A stretch of 64,000 bases of DNA from Amycolatopsis keratiniphila subsp. keratiniphila (lineage in GTDB: Bacteria > Actinomycetota > Actinomycetes > Mycobacteriales > Pseudonocardiaceae), in the NCBI RefSeq assembly GCF_001620365.2, contig NZ_LQMT02000013.1, positions 161,917 through 225,916 on the forward strand. The letters run 5' to 3'. Below, one piece after another: positions 33,672 to 41,662 of this stretch. Every line of letters starts with the position of its first letter. The stretch's first letter is position 1. The translations under genes and the position numbers were made by a program. The notes below the pieces were generated by a model, which did not search any database, was not told the DNA's origin, and saw only the letters and a program-made list of their open reading frames with translations.

Positions 33672-34565
33672 ATGTCCAGACCTGCCGCCAGGGCCCAGAT
33701 CCGGGTCGGCCGGACCACGGTCACCTACCTGCCCGACGGCCACGCCTGGCTCAACCCCGGCGTTTTCCTGCCATCGAGTGTCCCGTCCGGCTGGGCGGCC
33801 CACGACGCGTTCCTCGACGAACGCGGCTGGTTCCCGGTCAGCATCGGTTCCTTCCTGATCAGGACCGACGACCGGGCCATCCTGGTGGACCTGGGGCTCG
33901 GCGCGGCCGACTTCAGCCTGCCGGGTGCCGCCGAGTTCCACGGTGGTGGCCTGCTCGACGCCCTGGCCGCGGAAGGCTTGAGCCCGGAAGACGTCGACAC
34001 CGTGATCTACACGCATCTGCACCACGACCACGTCGGCTGGACGACGAACGTCCCGCCCGCGCCGGACGGCACGGGCGGGACGGTGACCGGGCTGACCTTC
34101 CCGGCGGCGCGGCATCTGGTCAGCGAGGCCGAATGGGCACACTGGTCCGGCACGAACGACCCGGTCGGCCCGGATCCGCTCGCCGTACAGGAGCCGCTGG
34201 CCGAGGTGATCGGGTTCTTCGGTGACGGCGACGTCGTCGCGCCGGGTGTGCGGATACTCGCTACGCCCGGGCATACACCCGGCCACAGCAGCGTGGTGGT
34301 CACCGATCCGGACGGGGAGGACCCCCGCCGCGTCGTCGTGCTCGGCGACGTCATGCACTGCCAGGTGCAGATCACCGAAAGCCACTGGACGTTCGCGTTC
34401 GACGTCGATCCGGCGGAGGGTGTCGCCACCCGCGAGCAACTGCTGAAGGAGATCGAGGACGACCGGACGATCCTCGCGGGCGGGCATTTCGCCGGCCAGG
34501 TGTTCGGCCGGGTCCTGCCGCCCGCGCTGCGCCGGACCTGGGCCGCAGGCCAGGCCACCGGATAA
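33672..34565 (+). CDS. Metallo-beta-lactamase-fold hydrolase, lactonase-like
   Basis: 297 residues. The complete motif THLHHDHVG (H115, H117, D119, H120) is followed by ATPGHTPGHSSVVV and LGDVMHC, with a late His in AGGHFAG. The order matches the group that includes acyl-homoserine lactonases and related esterases, but the substrate cannot be assigned. ATG after AAGGGAGTCACGAC. Followed at 10 bp by an HxlR-type regulator. Confidence 0.9.
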   Translation: MSRPAARAQIRVGRTTVTYLPDGHAWLNPGVFLPSSVPSGWAAHDAFLDERGWFPVSIGSFLIRTDDRAILVDLGLGAADFSLPGAAEFHGGGLLDALAAEGLSPEDVDTVIYTHLHHDHVGWTTNVPPAPDGTGGTVTGLTFPAARHLVSEAEWAHWSGTNDPVGPDPLAVQEPLAEVIGFFGDGDVVAPGVRILATPGHTPGHSSVVVTDPDGEDPRRVVVLGDVMHCQVQITESHWTFAFDVDPAEGVATREQLLKEIEDDRTILAGGHFAGQVFGRVLPPALRRTWAAGQATG

Positions 34566-34575
34566 CGTCGCGGGT

Positions 34576-35004
34576 ATGCCGGAACCACACCGTCGTCGTC
34601 CCCGTCCAGGCACTCCGGGCCAGGTGCTGGCCTGGTTGCCGGACGGGCGGCCGGCCGATGTGTACAGCGCGCCGTGTCCCTCGCGACAGGTACTGGATCG
34701 CATCGCGGACAAATGGACCGCGCTGATCGTCGGCTGCCTCTCCACGGGGACCAAGCGCTACAGCGAACTGCGCGCCGCGATCGACGGGGTCAGCGAGAAG
34801 ATGCTCACCCAGACCCTGCGCGGGCTCGAACGCGACGGCCTGGTCACGCGCACCGTGCATCCGACGGTGCCGCCGAAGGTCGAGTACACGCTGACCACGC
34901 TCGGCCAGACCATCACCGCACCGCTGGCGGTGATCCGGGACTGGGCCGAACTTCATATCAACGAGATCAACGACGCCAGGACACGGTACGACGCCGGGGT
35001 GTAG
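34576..35004 (+). CDS. HxlR-family transcriptional regulator
   Basis: 142 residues. An initial basic, poorly conserved region of ~30 residues leads to the HxlR winged helix: CPSRQVLDRIADKWTALIV, RYSELRAAIDGVSEKMLTQT, LRGLERDGLVTRTVHPTVPP and KVEYTLTTLGQ. The Cys at the start of this block is the usual redox/aldehyde-sensing position. Co-directional with the upstream hydrolase, 10 bp away. Confidence 0.88.
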   Translation: MPEPHRRRPRPGTPGQVLAWLPDGRPADVYSAPCPSRQVLDRIADKWTALIVGCLSTGTKRYSELRAAIDGVSEKMLTQTLRGLERDGLVTRTVHPTVPPKVEYTLTTLGQTITAPLAVIRDWAELHINEINDARTRYDAGV

Positions 35005-35032
35005 GAACGCCGCGCTCGGGGCATTCCCCGGC

Positions 35033-35452
35033 ATGCCCGACACATCTCCAGAACCCGACCAGGCGACCGTCGACGCCGTCGGGAAGCTGACCTTCGCCCT
35101 CGAAACGGTCGAGCAGGCGCGTGGCCACCTGTACGCCTTCCACCACCTCACCGGAACCGCCGACTTCGCGCTCGGCGAGGCCGTCGAAGCGCTCCGGGAG
35201 GCCGGGCACGCCGAGTGGGCGGAGCGGATCCAGACCGAACTGGTCGGGCTCAACGTGCTGCCGGAGCGGTGGACCTTCCAGATGATCGAGGAGTACGACG
35301 AGGGCTACTACGCGGCCTACCGCCAGATGGCGCGTGACGTCACCGGTGACCTGACCGGCGGGCGGCGGCACCTGCACGAAGAGCGGATCAAGCGCCGTCG
35401 GCGTACCGAGGGACGGCCGGGGCACGAGATGGGCCGGCCTTCGAGCGGCTGA
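35033..35452 (+). CDS. Conserved hypothetical helical protein
   Basis: 139 residues, cytoplasmic, rich in charged helices (LTFALETVEQARGHLYAFHH, FALGEAVEALREAGHAEW). A C-terminal basic stretch follows (HEERIKRRRRTEGRPGHEM). I recognise the general look of an actinobacterial conserved protein but no named domain. Starts 28 bp after the HxlR stop. Confidence 0.7.
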   Translation: MPDTSPEPDQATVDAVGKLTFALETVEQARGHLYAFHHLTGTADFALGEAVEALREAGHAEWAERIQTELVGLNVLPERWTFQMIEEYDEGYYAAYRQMARDVTGDLTGGRRHLHEERIKRRRRTEGRPGHEMGRPSSG

Positions 35453-35499
35453 CTACTTGCAGGGGTCGTGGCCCGGCTCGCCGCCGTCCTTGACCGTGC

Positions 35500-35709
35500 T
35501 CACAGCTTCTCCAGCGCCTCGGGCTTGTGGACCGCTTCGCCGCCGCTCTTGTCGCTGCGGACGAGGTACTGCGGCTCCTCCTTGGACGCGCGAACCGTGC
35601 GGCCGCCCGCCTCGGTGTCCGAAGTGATCTCCTTCAGGACCTCGCCTTCGGCGTGCCCGCCGTGGCTGTTCCAGCGGACCTTGTCGCCTTTGCGGAATCG
35701 CTTGCTCAT
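35500..35709 (-). CDS. Hva1/TUDOR-like small protein (DUF2945)
   Basis: 69 residues starting MSKRFRKGDKVRWNSHGGHA, with EGEVLKEITSDTEAGGRTV and PQYLVRSDKSGGEAVHKP. This is the DUF2945 (hypervirulence-associated TUDOR) pattern, a small beta-barrel thought to bind nucleic acid or protein. Its start overlaps the stop of the upstream glycosylase-like gene by 4 bp, so the two are made together. Confidence 0.85.
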   Translation of the reverse strand: MSKRFRKGDKVRWNSHGGHAEGEVLKEITSDTEAGGRTVRASKEEPQYLVRSDKSGGEAVHKPEALEKL

Positions 35710-36188
35710 CGCACTCCTTCTCGTCGTGGACGGTCCGACGCGGGCCAGACGTAGGGCAGGTCGTCGGGGACGTCCGGGAAACTCGCGCGGTAGTGCCCCG
35801 GCTCCTTGCGGACGAGCGCGGACTGGTGGCTGCGGTGGAAATCCGGATCGCCGAGCCAGGGCGGCAGTTCCTTCGCGTCGGCGAGCCGATCCTGGGTGCG
35901 GACCTCGTCTAGCCCGGTGGCGCGGAGCAGATCGAGCCGCAGCGTTTTCCGGCAGGTGTCCTGGCGGCCGGTCTCGCACCAGACCTCGCAGACGTCGAAG
36001 CCGTACCGGACGAGCGCCTCCTCGTAACCCGCCCACATCGCCGCGGCCGGATGATGCCGCCAGCCGTATCCCGGCACCGTCAGCGCGCGCAGCACCTGGA
36101 TGGTCTCGACCCGCTGCTTCCCGAGCCTCCGCTGGTCGAGGACGGAAGCGGAGGCCCGGAAATCAGCGCACGGGAGAAACGTCTGCAC
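35706..36188 (-). CDS. MSMEG_6728-type protein, pyrimidine-dimer DNA glycosylase fold
   Basis: 160 residues beginning MQTFLPCADFRASASVLDQR followed by RLGKQRVETIQVL, the conserved N-terminus of this family. Further motifs are WRHHPAAAMWAGYEEALVRYG and DPDFHRSHQSALVRKEP. It is related to T4 endonuclease V-like pyrimidine dimer glycosylases; activity of this branch is not established as far as I know. Coupled to the DUF2945 gene. Confidence 0.85.
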   Translation of the reverse strand: MQTFLPCADFRASASVLDQRRLGKQRVETIQVLRALTVPGYGWRHHPAAAMWAGYEEALVRYGFDVCEVWCETGRQDTCRKTLRLDLLRATGLDEVRTQDRLADAKELPPWLGDPDFHRSHQSALVRKEPGHYRASFPDVPDDLPYVWPASDRPRREGVR

Positions 36189-36224
36189 GCCGTCGGCTTC
36201 CCCGTCGGCGAGGATCCAAACCGC

Positions 36225-37130
36225 TCAGAAGATCGACCAGCCGGTCAGGGTGGTGAACCGGTCCAGCGCCGCGACGCCAGCGACGGAGTTGCCGCGCGGG
36301 TCGAGGCCGGGGCTCCAGACGCAGATCGCGCACCGGCCGGGGACGATCGCGACGATGCCGCCGCCGACCCCGCTCTTGCCCGGAAGCCCGACACGGTAGG
36401 CGAATTCGCCCGCCGCGTCGTAGGTGCCACAGGTCAGCATCACCGCGTTGACCCGCTTGGCGGCGCTCTGTTCGAGCAGCCGGCTGCCGTCGTTGCGCAC
36501 GCCGTGGCGGGCGAGGAACACCGCCGCCCGCGCGACGTCGCCACAGTTCATCGCGATCGAGCACTGGCGCACGTACTGGTCGAGGACGGCGGGCACCGGA
36601 TGCCGCATGTTCCGGTACGACGCCATGAAATACGCGAGCGCGCGATTGCGGTCGGCGTGCGCGGCCTCCGACGCGGCGACCTCGGCGTCGATTCCGATGT
36701 CCGCGCGCCCGCTTTCCTCCCGGAGGAACCGGAGCAGTGTTTCCGCCGCGTCGCCGTGGTGCGCCAATTCGTCGGTCACCACGAGCGCGCCGGCGTTGAT
36801 GAACGGATTACGCGGGATTCCGTCCTCGTTCTCCAGCTGGACCAGCGAGTTGAACGGGTTCCCGGACGGCTCGCGACCCACCCGTTCCCACACCCCGTCG
36901 CCGTGGGACAGCGCGAGCGCCAGGGTGAAGACCTTCGACATGCTCTGGATGGAGAACGGCACTTCCCAGTCGCCGACCCCGTGCAGCCCACCGTCCACTT
37001 CGGCCACCGCCATGCCGAACCGGCCGGGATCGACCCTGGCCAGGGCGGGGATGTAGTCCGCGACGGAGCCGCGGCCGATCTCCGGCGCGACGTCGTCGGC
37101 GATCCGGTCCAGCAGCGCTGCGAGGTCCAC
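36225..37130 (-). CDS. glsA: Glutaminase
   Basis: 301 residues from GTG 37130, which gives the normal family length; an upstream in-frame start would add 37 poorly conserved residues. Hydrolyses glutamine to glutamate and ammonia. The serine-dependent active site is visible: S63 and K66 in FSIQSMSKVF, plus NPFNSLVQLENEDG, NPFINAGALVV and GVGGGIVAIVPG. Divergent from an amino-acid permease, which suggests a shared role in amide amino-acid use. Confidence 0.92.
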   Translation of the reverse strand: MDLAALLDRIADDVAPEIGRGSVADYIPALARVDPGRFGMAVAEVDGGLHGVGDWEVPFSIQSMSKVFTLALALSHGDGVWERVGREPSGNPFNSLVQLENEDGIPRNPFINAGALVVTDELAHHGDAAETLLRFLREESGRADIGIDAEVAASEAAHADRNRALAYFMASYRNMRHPVPAVLDQYVRQCSIAMNCGDVARAAVFLARHGVRNDGSRLLEQSAAKRVNAVMLTCGTYDAAGEFAYRVGLPGKSGVGGGIVAIVPGRCAICVWSPGLDPRGNSVAGVAALDRFTTLTGWSIF

Positions 37131-37225
37131 GGCCGTAGCGTAGAAGCGGCCCTTCGCGCGCGAAGATCGGGGTTCGCGGGTGAATTTGTCAAATCGAAAA
37201 GGGAAATTCCCGTAAAACCGGCGGA

Positions 37226-37282
37226 GTGACGTCCCGCACACCTTAAGTCTTCCTTAGCAATGTTGGGTGACGTGCCGCACAC
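37226..37282. promoter_or_regulatory. Two direct copies of GTGACGTSCCGCACAC
   Basis: GTGACGTCCCGCACAC at 37226-37241 and GTGACGTGCCGCACAC at 37267-37282 differ at one base and start 41 bp apart (about four helical turns). They sit between glsA and the divergent permease; the second ends 19 bp before the permease ATG. A regulator binding pair is likely; which regulator is unknown. Confidence 0.55.
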
Positions 37283-37301
37283 GCTCTAGCGTCTGGCAAC
37301 C

Positions 37302-38690
37302 ATGGATTCCTCGCTGCTCACCGAAAAAGGTGAAAGCTACTCAAAAGCACTGGGCAACCGCCAAGTGCAGATGATCGCCATCGGCGGCGCGATCGGCGTC
37401 GGGCTGTTCCTCGGTGCCGGTGGCAAGCTCCACCAGGTCGGGCCGTCGCTGGTCCTGTCGTACGCGCTCTGCGGTATCGCCGCGTACTTCGTGATGCGCG
37501 CCCTCGGTGAGCTCGTGCTGCACGAGCCGTCCTCCGGCAGTTTCGTCACCTATGCCCGTAAGTTCATCGGGCCGTGGGCGGGTTTCGCCTCCGGCTGGAT
37601 GTACTGGGTGAACTGGGCGATGACCGGTATCGCGGAGATCACCGCGGTGGCGATCTACGTGCACAAGTGGCTGCCCGACGTGCCGCAGTGGATCACCGCG
37701 CTGGTCGCCCTCGGCGTGCTGCTGGCGGTGAACCTGCTTTCGGTGAAACTGTTCGGCGAGTTGGAATTCTGGTTCTCGGTGGTCAAGGTGCTGGCCATCG
37801 TGGTCTTCCTGGTCACCGCGGCCGGGCTGGTGCTCACCAGCGCGGACATCGGCGGCACCACGGCGGGCGTGCACAACTTGACCGCCCACAACGGCTTCTT
37901 CCCGGCCGGTGTCGGCATCGCGCTGATGACCCTGCAGGCGGTCATCTTCGCCTACTCCGCGATCGAGGTCGTCGGCATCGCGGCCGGCGAGACGAAGGAC
38001 GCCCGCAAGGTGCTGCCGAAGGCGATCAACGGTGTCGTCTGGCGGATCGGTGTGTTCTACGTGGGATCCGTGCTGCTGCTGGCGATGCTGCTGCCGTGGC
38101 CGTTCTACAACGGCGGCGAGAGCCCGTTCGTCACCGTGTTCAGCCGCCTCGGGATCCCGGGTATCGGCGACGTGATGAACGCGGTCGTGCTCACCGCCGC
38201 GCTGTCGAGCTGCAACTCCGGGCTCTACTCGACCGGCCGCATCCTGCGGGCGCTCGCCGACAAGGGCGAGGCGCCGAAGTTCGTCGGCCGGATGAGCAGC
38301 CGTCACGTGCCCTATGGCGGCATCCTGTTCACGTCCGGCGCCTACGTGCTGGGTGTGGTGCTCAACTACTTGGTGCCGAAGGACGCTTTCGACATCGCGA
38401 TCGCCATCGCCTCGCTCGGCGTGATCACCACCTGGGCGACACTGATCTTCTGCCAGCTGCGGCTGCGTCAGGCGGCGCTGCGCGGGGAGCTGGAACGGCC
38501 GTCCTACCGGATGCCGTGGGCGCCCTACAGCGGCTGGGCGACGCTGGGCTTCCTCGCGCTGGTCGTGGTCCTGATGGGCTTCTCCGACGGCGCCGAGAAG
38601 ATCGCCTTCTACTCGATCCCGGTGCTGGTCGTGGTCCTGGCGGTCGGCTGGCGGATCGTCGGGAAACGGCAACGGCAAGAGGTGCGCTGA
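37302..38690 (+). CDS. Amino-acid permease (AAT/AnsP type)
   Basis: 462 residues, about 12 membrane helices. N-terminal RQVQMIAIGGAIGVGLFLGA and HEPSSGSFVTYARKFIGPWA are the signatures of the amino acid transporter family within APC (asparagine, GABA, proline-type permeases). EVVGIAAGETKDARKVLPKA is the conserved central loop. Divergent from glutaminase, so asparagine or glutamine is a reasonable guess for the substrate. Confidence 0.9.
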   Translation: MDSSLLTEKGESYSKALGNRQVQMIAIGGAIGVGLFLGAGGKLHQVGPSLVLSYALCGIAAYFVMRALGELVLHEPSSGSFVTYARKFIGPWAGFASGWMYWVNWAMTGIAEITAVAIYVHKWLPDVPQWITALVALGVLLAVNLLSVKLFGELEFWFSVVKVLAIVVFLVTAAGLVLTSADIGGTTAGVHNLTAHNGFFPAGVGIALMTLQAVIFAYSAIEVVGIAAGETKDARKVLPKAINGVVWRIGVFYVGSVLLLAMLLPWPFYNGGESPFVTVFSRLGIPGIGDVMNAVVLTAALSSCNSGLYSTGRILRALADKGEAPKFVGRMSSRHVPYGGILFTSGAYVLGVVLNYLVPKDAFDIAIAIASLGVITTWATLIFCQLRLRQAALRGELERPSYRMPWAPYSGWATLGFLALVVVLMGFSDGAEKIAFYSIPVLVVVLAVGWRIVGKRQRQEVR

Positions 38691-38813
38691 CCGTCGTCGC
38701 CCCCGCAGTACATGAAGGCCCCCTTCTTTGCGTCTGGCGCAGGGTCCCGGCGAAGTGGCCTATTCGCTGGTCAAGTGGGCAACGGAGGGTGCGGGTCTCG
38801 GTGTTCCAGGTGC

Positions 38814-38862
38814 CGACGATGTAGGAATCGGGACGTTGAATGTCCTGATTCCTACATCGTCG
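38814..38862. repeat. Long hairpin 1 with GTTGAAT loop
   Basis: 21-bp arms with one mismatch (a G-U wobble in RNA), beginning CGACGATGTAGGAATC, loop GTTGAAT flanked by GGAC/GTCC. The same loop and flanks recur in hairpin 2. Confidence 0.8.
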
Positions 38863-38880
38863 AGGGGGTGCTCGGGTCGG

Positions 38881-38941
38881 GAGCTTGATCAACGGAAGAT
38901 CGGGGACGTTGAATGTCCCGAATCCTCCGTTGATCAAGCTC
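38881..38941. repeat. Long hairpin 2 with GTTGAAT loop
   Basis: 27-nt arms with three mismatches, beginning GAGCTTGATCAACGGA and ending TCCGTTGATCAAGCTC, closing on the loop GTTGAAT with the same GGGAC/GTCCC flanks as hairpin 1. The outer arms of the two hairpins are unrelated, so only the loop region is conserved. Confidence 0.8.
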
Positions 38942-39178
38942 ATGCCGAGCGGGGAAGATTCCGGACCACCCATTTCGCCATGAACAGGACATTCGGCCGC
39001 CGAGAAGTGGCCACAGTGGACGGTTGATTGCCCTGCGCTTGTGCGACTTCGCCGGGACGCTGACCTAAACGCAAGGAAGGGGCCTTCATGTACTGGTGTT
39101 ACAGGTGGGGCACACGTGGCGATCGCGTAGGCCTTCGCGGACCTGCGCAACCGCATTCAGAGGACGAAACGCGCTCGT

Positions 39179-40663
39179 TCAGCTGGACGTCGGGAAGTTG
39201 AAACCCGCCGCGCTGTGCGGCCATCGCGTCGTGACGACCTTCGCCCGCGTGTAGAACCGCACGCCGGCCGGACCGTGGATCGGGCTGTCCCCGATGAGGG
39301 AGTCCTTCCACCCGCCGAAGGAGTAGTACGACATCGGCACCGGGATGGGCACGTTGACCCCGATCATCCCGACCTTCACCTCCCGCTGGAACCGCCGCGC
39401 CGCCTCGCCGCTGCCGGTGAACACCGCGGTCCCGTTGCCGTACGGGTTCGCGTTGATCAGCTCGATCGCCTCGTCCAATGTGGACACCCGGATGATCCCG
39501 AGCACCGGGCCGAAGATCTCGTCGCGGTAGGCGGCCATCCCGGTGGTCACATGGTCCAAAAGGGACGGTCCGACGAAGAATCCGTCCTCGTGCCCGGCGA
39601 CCCGCAGCTCCCGCCCGTCGACGACCACGGTCGCGCCCTGCTCCGCGCCGAGGGTGACGGAGTCGATCACCCGCCGCCGCGCGGCCTCCGTGACCACCGG
39701 GCCCATGTCGTTGCCCGCCTCGTGGCCCGGGCCGACCTTGATCTCGGCGGCCTTGCGTTCGAGGATCTCGATCAGCCCGTCACCGGCGGATCCCACGGCG
39801 ACACCGATGGAGATCGCCATGCAGCGCTGCCCGGCCGAACCGAACGCGGCCGCCGTGAGATGGTTCGCGGCGTACTCCAGGTCGGCGTCGGGCAGGACGA
39901 CGGCGTGGTTCTTGGCCCCGCCCAGCGCCTGTACGCGTTTGCCGGTGGCCGTCGCGCGCTCGTGGACGTACTTGGCGATCGGCGTCGACCCGACGAACGA
40001 CACGGCGGCGACACCTGGATGCTCCAGGATCGCGTCGACCGCGACCTTGTCCCCGTTGACCACGTTGAACACGCCGTCGGGCAGCCCCGCCTCGGCATAC
40101 AGTTCGGCGACCAGCCGGGACGCGGACGGGACCCGTTCGCTCGGCTTGAGGACGAACGTGTTGCCCGCCGCGATGGCGATCGGGTGCATCCACAACGGCA
40201 CCATGATCGGGAAGTTGAACGGCGTGATCCCGGCGACGACGCCGAGCGGCTGCCGGAAATCGTGCACGTCCACGTCGCGCGAGACCTGGTCGGAGAAGCC
40301 GCCTTTCAGCGCGTCGGCGATCCCGCAGGCGTACTCGACGATCTCGCGGCCGCGGACGATCTCGCCGCGCGCGTCGTCGATCACCTTGCCGTGCTCGGCG
40401 GAGATGATCCTGGCGAGTTCGTCCTCGTGCTTCACCAGCAGCTCGCGGAAGGCGAACATCACCTTCGTCCGCTGCGACAGCGACGAATCGCCCCATGCCT
40501 CGAAGGCCTTGGCCGCGGCGGCGACCGCGGTGTCCACATCGGACGGCTCCGCGAGGAGCACCTCCGCCCGCGCCTGTCCCACGGCCGGGTCGTACACCGG
40601 GGCCGTGCGGGTGGAGCCGGCCGTGGTCGCGGCGCCGTTGATCCAGTGGTCGATGGTCTTCAC
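39179..40663 (-). CDS. mmsA: Methylmalonate-semialdehyde dehydrogenase (CoA-acylating)
   Basis: 494 residues from GTG 40663 with GGAGGACAAC upstream. Converts (methyl)malonate semialdehyde to propionyl- or acetyl-CoA with NAD+, in valine or inositol breakdown. The catalytic Cys is in AFGSAGQRCMAISIGVAV; other motifs are ITPFNFPIMVPLWMHPIAIA and the IolA/MmsA-typical C-terminal IPVPMSYYSFGGWKDSLIGD. A 20-bp gap follows the Cgl0159-type aldolase gene, and a GntR regulator is divergent. Confidence 0.93.
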   Translation of the reverse strand: MKTIDHWINGAATTAGSTRTAPVYDPAVGQARAEVLLAEPSDVDTAVAAAAKAFEAWGDSSLSQRTKVMFAFRELLVKHEDELARIISAEHGKVIDDARGEIVRGREIVEYACGIADALKGGFSDQVSRDVDVHDFRQPLGVVAGITPFNFPIMVPLWMHPIAIAAGNTFVLKPSERVPSASRLVAELYAEAGLPDGVFNVVNGDKVAVDAILEHPGVAAVSFVGSTPIAKYVHERATATGKRVQALGGAKNHAVVLPDADLEYAANHLTAAAFGSAGQRCMAISIGVAVGSAGDGLIEILERKAAEIKVGPGHEAGNDMGPVVTEAARRRVIDSVTLGAEQGATVVVDGRELRVAGHEDGFFVGPSLLDHVTTGMAAYRDEIFGPVLGIIRVSTLDEAIELINANPYGNGTAVFTGSGEAARRFQREVKVGMIGVNVPIPVPMSYYSFGGWKDSLIGDSPIHGPAGVRFYTRAKVVTTRWPHSAAGFNFPTSS

Positions 40664-40683
40664 GCGTTGTCCTCCACAGGTGT

Positions 40684-41553
40684 TCACAGCAGTCCGACGG
40701 CCGTGTCGACGGCCTTGGCGACGTCGCCGTCGTGCGGGTAGAGCAGAGACCGGCCGACCACGAGGCCCTGCACGGTCGGCAGCGCGAGCGCCCGCTGCCA
40801 GGCGGCGAACGCGGCGTCGGGATCCTTGACCTCGCCGCCCAGCAGGACCGCGGGCAAGGTCGACGCGGCCAGCACGCGCTCCATGTCCTTCACCACCGGG
40901 AGCTTCAGCCACGTGTACGCCGACGAGCGGCCGAGTGCCGAGGCGATGGTGATCGAGCGGATCACGGCGTCGGGGGAGAGGTCGTTGCGGAGGCGTCCGT
41001 CGACCCAGTCGGAGAGGAACGGCTCGACCATGGCGATCAGCTTGCGGTCGGCGAGGTCGTCGACCGCCTTCGCGGTGTTCTCGAGAACGCTCGGCGTCGC
41101 CGGGTCGGTCAGGCAGATCCTGGTGAGCGTCTTGCCGCCGTCGAAACGCATCCGCTCGATCGTTTCGGCGTCGTAGCAGGCGAACCGGTCGTCGATCTCG
41201 AAACTCGATCCCGCGAGCCCGGTGCGGTTCATCGAGCCGATGACGGTCTTGCCGTCGAGTACGCCGAGGAGCAGCAGGTCGTCGATGATGTCCGGCGTCG
41301 CCAGCACGCCGGTGACCCCGGGGCGTTCCAGTGCCAGGCCGAGGCGGTCGAGCAGTTCGCCGCGGTCGGCCATCGCGAGCGGGTCGGAGCCGACGCCGTT
41401 GGCGCCGCGGGCCGGATGGTCCGCGGCGATGATCATCGTGCGGCCCTTGTCGTTGAACGGCGACTTCGCGCGGACCCTGGTGGCGGCGGCGACCGCGACG
41501 GCCCCCGGATCCCGCACTCGCGCGGCGACTATCCGGCGCACTGTGTCCGACAC
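40684..41553 (-). CDS. Cgl0159-family aldolase-like protein (inositol catabolism)
   Basis: 289 residues from GTG 41553 after GGGAGGTACGAAC. A (beta/alpha)8 barrel of the DeoC/LacD class: GRTMIIAADHPARGANGV, TRICLTDPATPSVLENTAKA, AYTWLKLPVVKDMERV and LPAVLLGGEV. Homologues sit in actinobacterial myo-inositol clusters next to iolC or iolA. Exact reaction not established. With mmsA this makes a two-gene piece of an inositol pathway; the dehydrogenase and isomerase genes are not in the window. Confidence 0.85.
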   Translation of the reverse strand: MSDTVRRIVAARVRDPGAVAVAAATRVRAKSPFNDKGRTMIIAADHPARGANGVGSDPLAMADRGELLDRLGLALERPGVTGVLATPDIIDDLLLLGVLDGKTVIGSMNRTGLAGSSFEIDDRFACYDAETIERMRFDGGKTLTRICLTDPATPSVLENTAKAVDDLADRKLIAMVEPFLSDWVDGRLRNDLSPDAVIRSITIASALGRSSAYTWLKLPVVKDMERVLAASTLPAVLLGGEVKDPDAAFAAWQRALALPTVQGLVVGRSLLYPHDGDVAKAVDTAVGLL

Positions 41554-41614
41554 GTTCGTACCTCCCGGCTCGCGTGGTCCTTCGACCATCGCAAGCGCTC
41601 GGAGACTTTGTCAA

Positions 41615-41636
41615 GACATATGGACATAAGGTCATA
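41615..41636. promoter_or_regulatory. GntR operator candidate with 8-bp repeats
   Basis: GACATATG-GACATAAG-GTCATA: three near-identical hexamers spaced 8 bp, between the GntR gene and the divergent aldolase/mmsA operon (27 bp before the GntR ATG). CATATG in it is palindromic. Likely the site for the adjacent GntR protein. Confidence 0.5.
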
Positions 41637-41662
41637 GTGGTCGAGCGCGGTAGGCTCCGCGC

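Larger units (their letters stand above)
38708..39093. repeat. 386-bp nested inverted-repeat element
   Basis: The ends are inverted: GTACATGAAGGCCCC begins the left arm (38708-38732) and GGGGCCTTCATGTAC ends the right arm (39070-39093). A second inverted pair, GTCCCGGCGAAGT (38744-38756) and its complement (39046-39058), lies inside the first. Two long hairpins fill the middle. No open frame with coding character exists in the 488-bp gap. The layout resembles a non-autonomous mobile or packaged palindromic element. Confidence 0.75.

Noticed and set aside
35468..36256. A 262-residue plus-strand frame opposite the DUF2945 and glycosylase-like genes
   Set aside because: Arg/Ala/Ser-rich shadow; the two minus-strand products match known families along their length.
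38691..39178. Short plus-strand frame within the 386-bp element (38728-39027)
   Set aside because: It reads across both hairpins, has no ribosome-binding site, and its composition follows the palindromes rather than coding bias.
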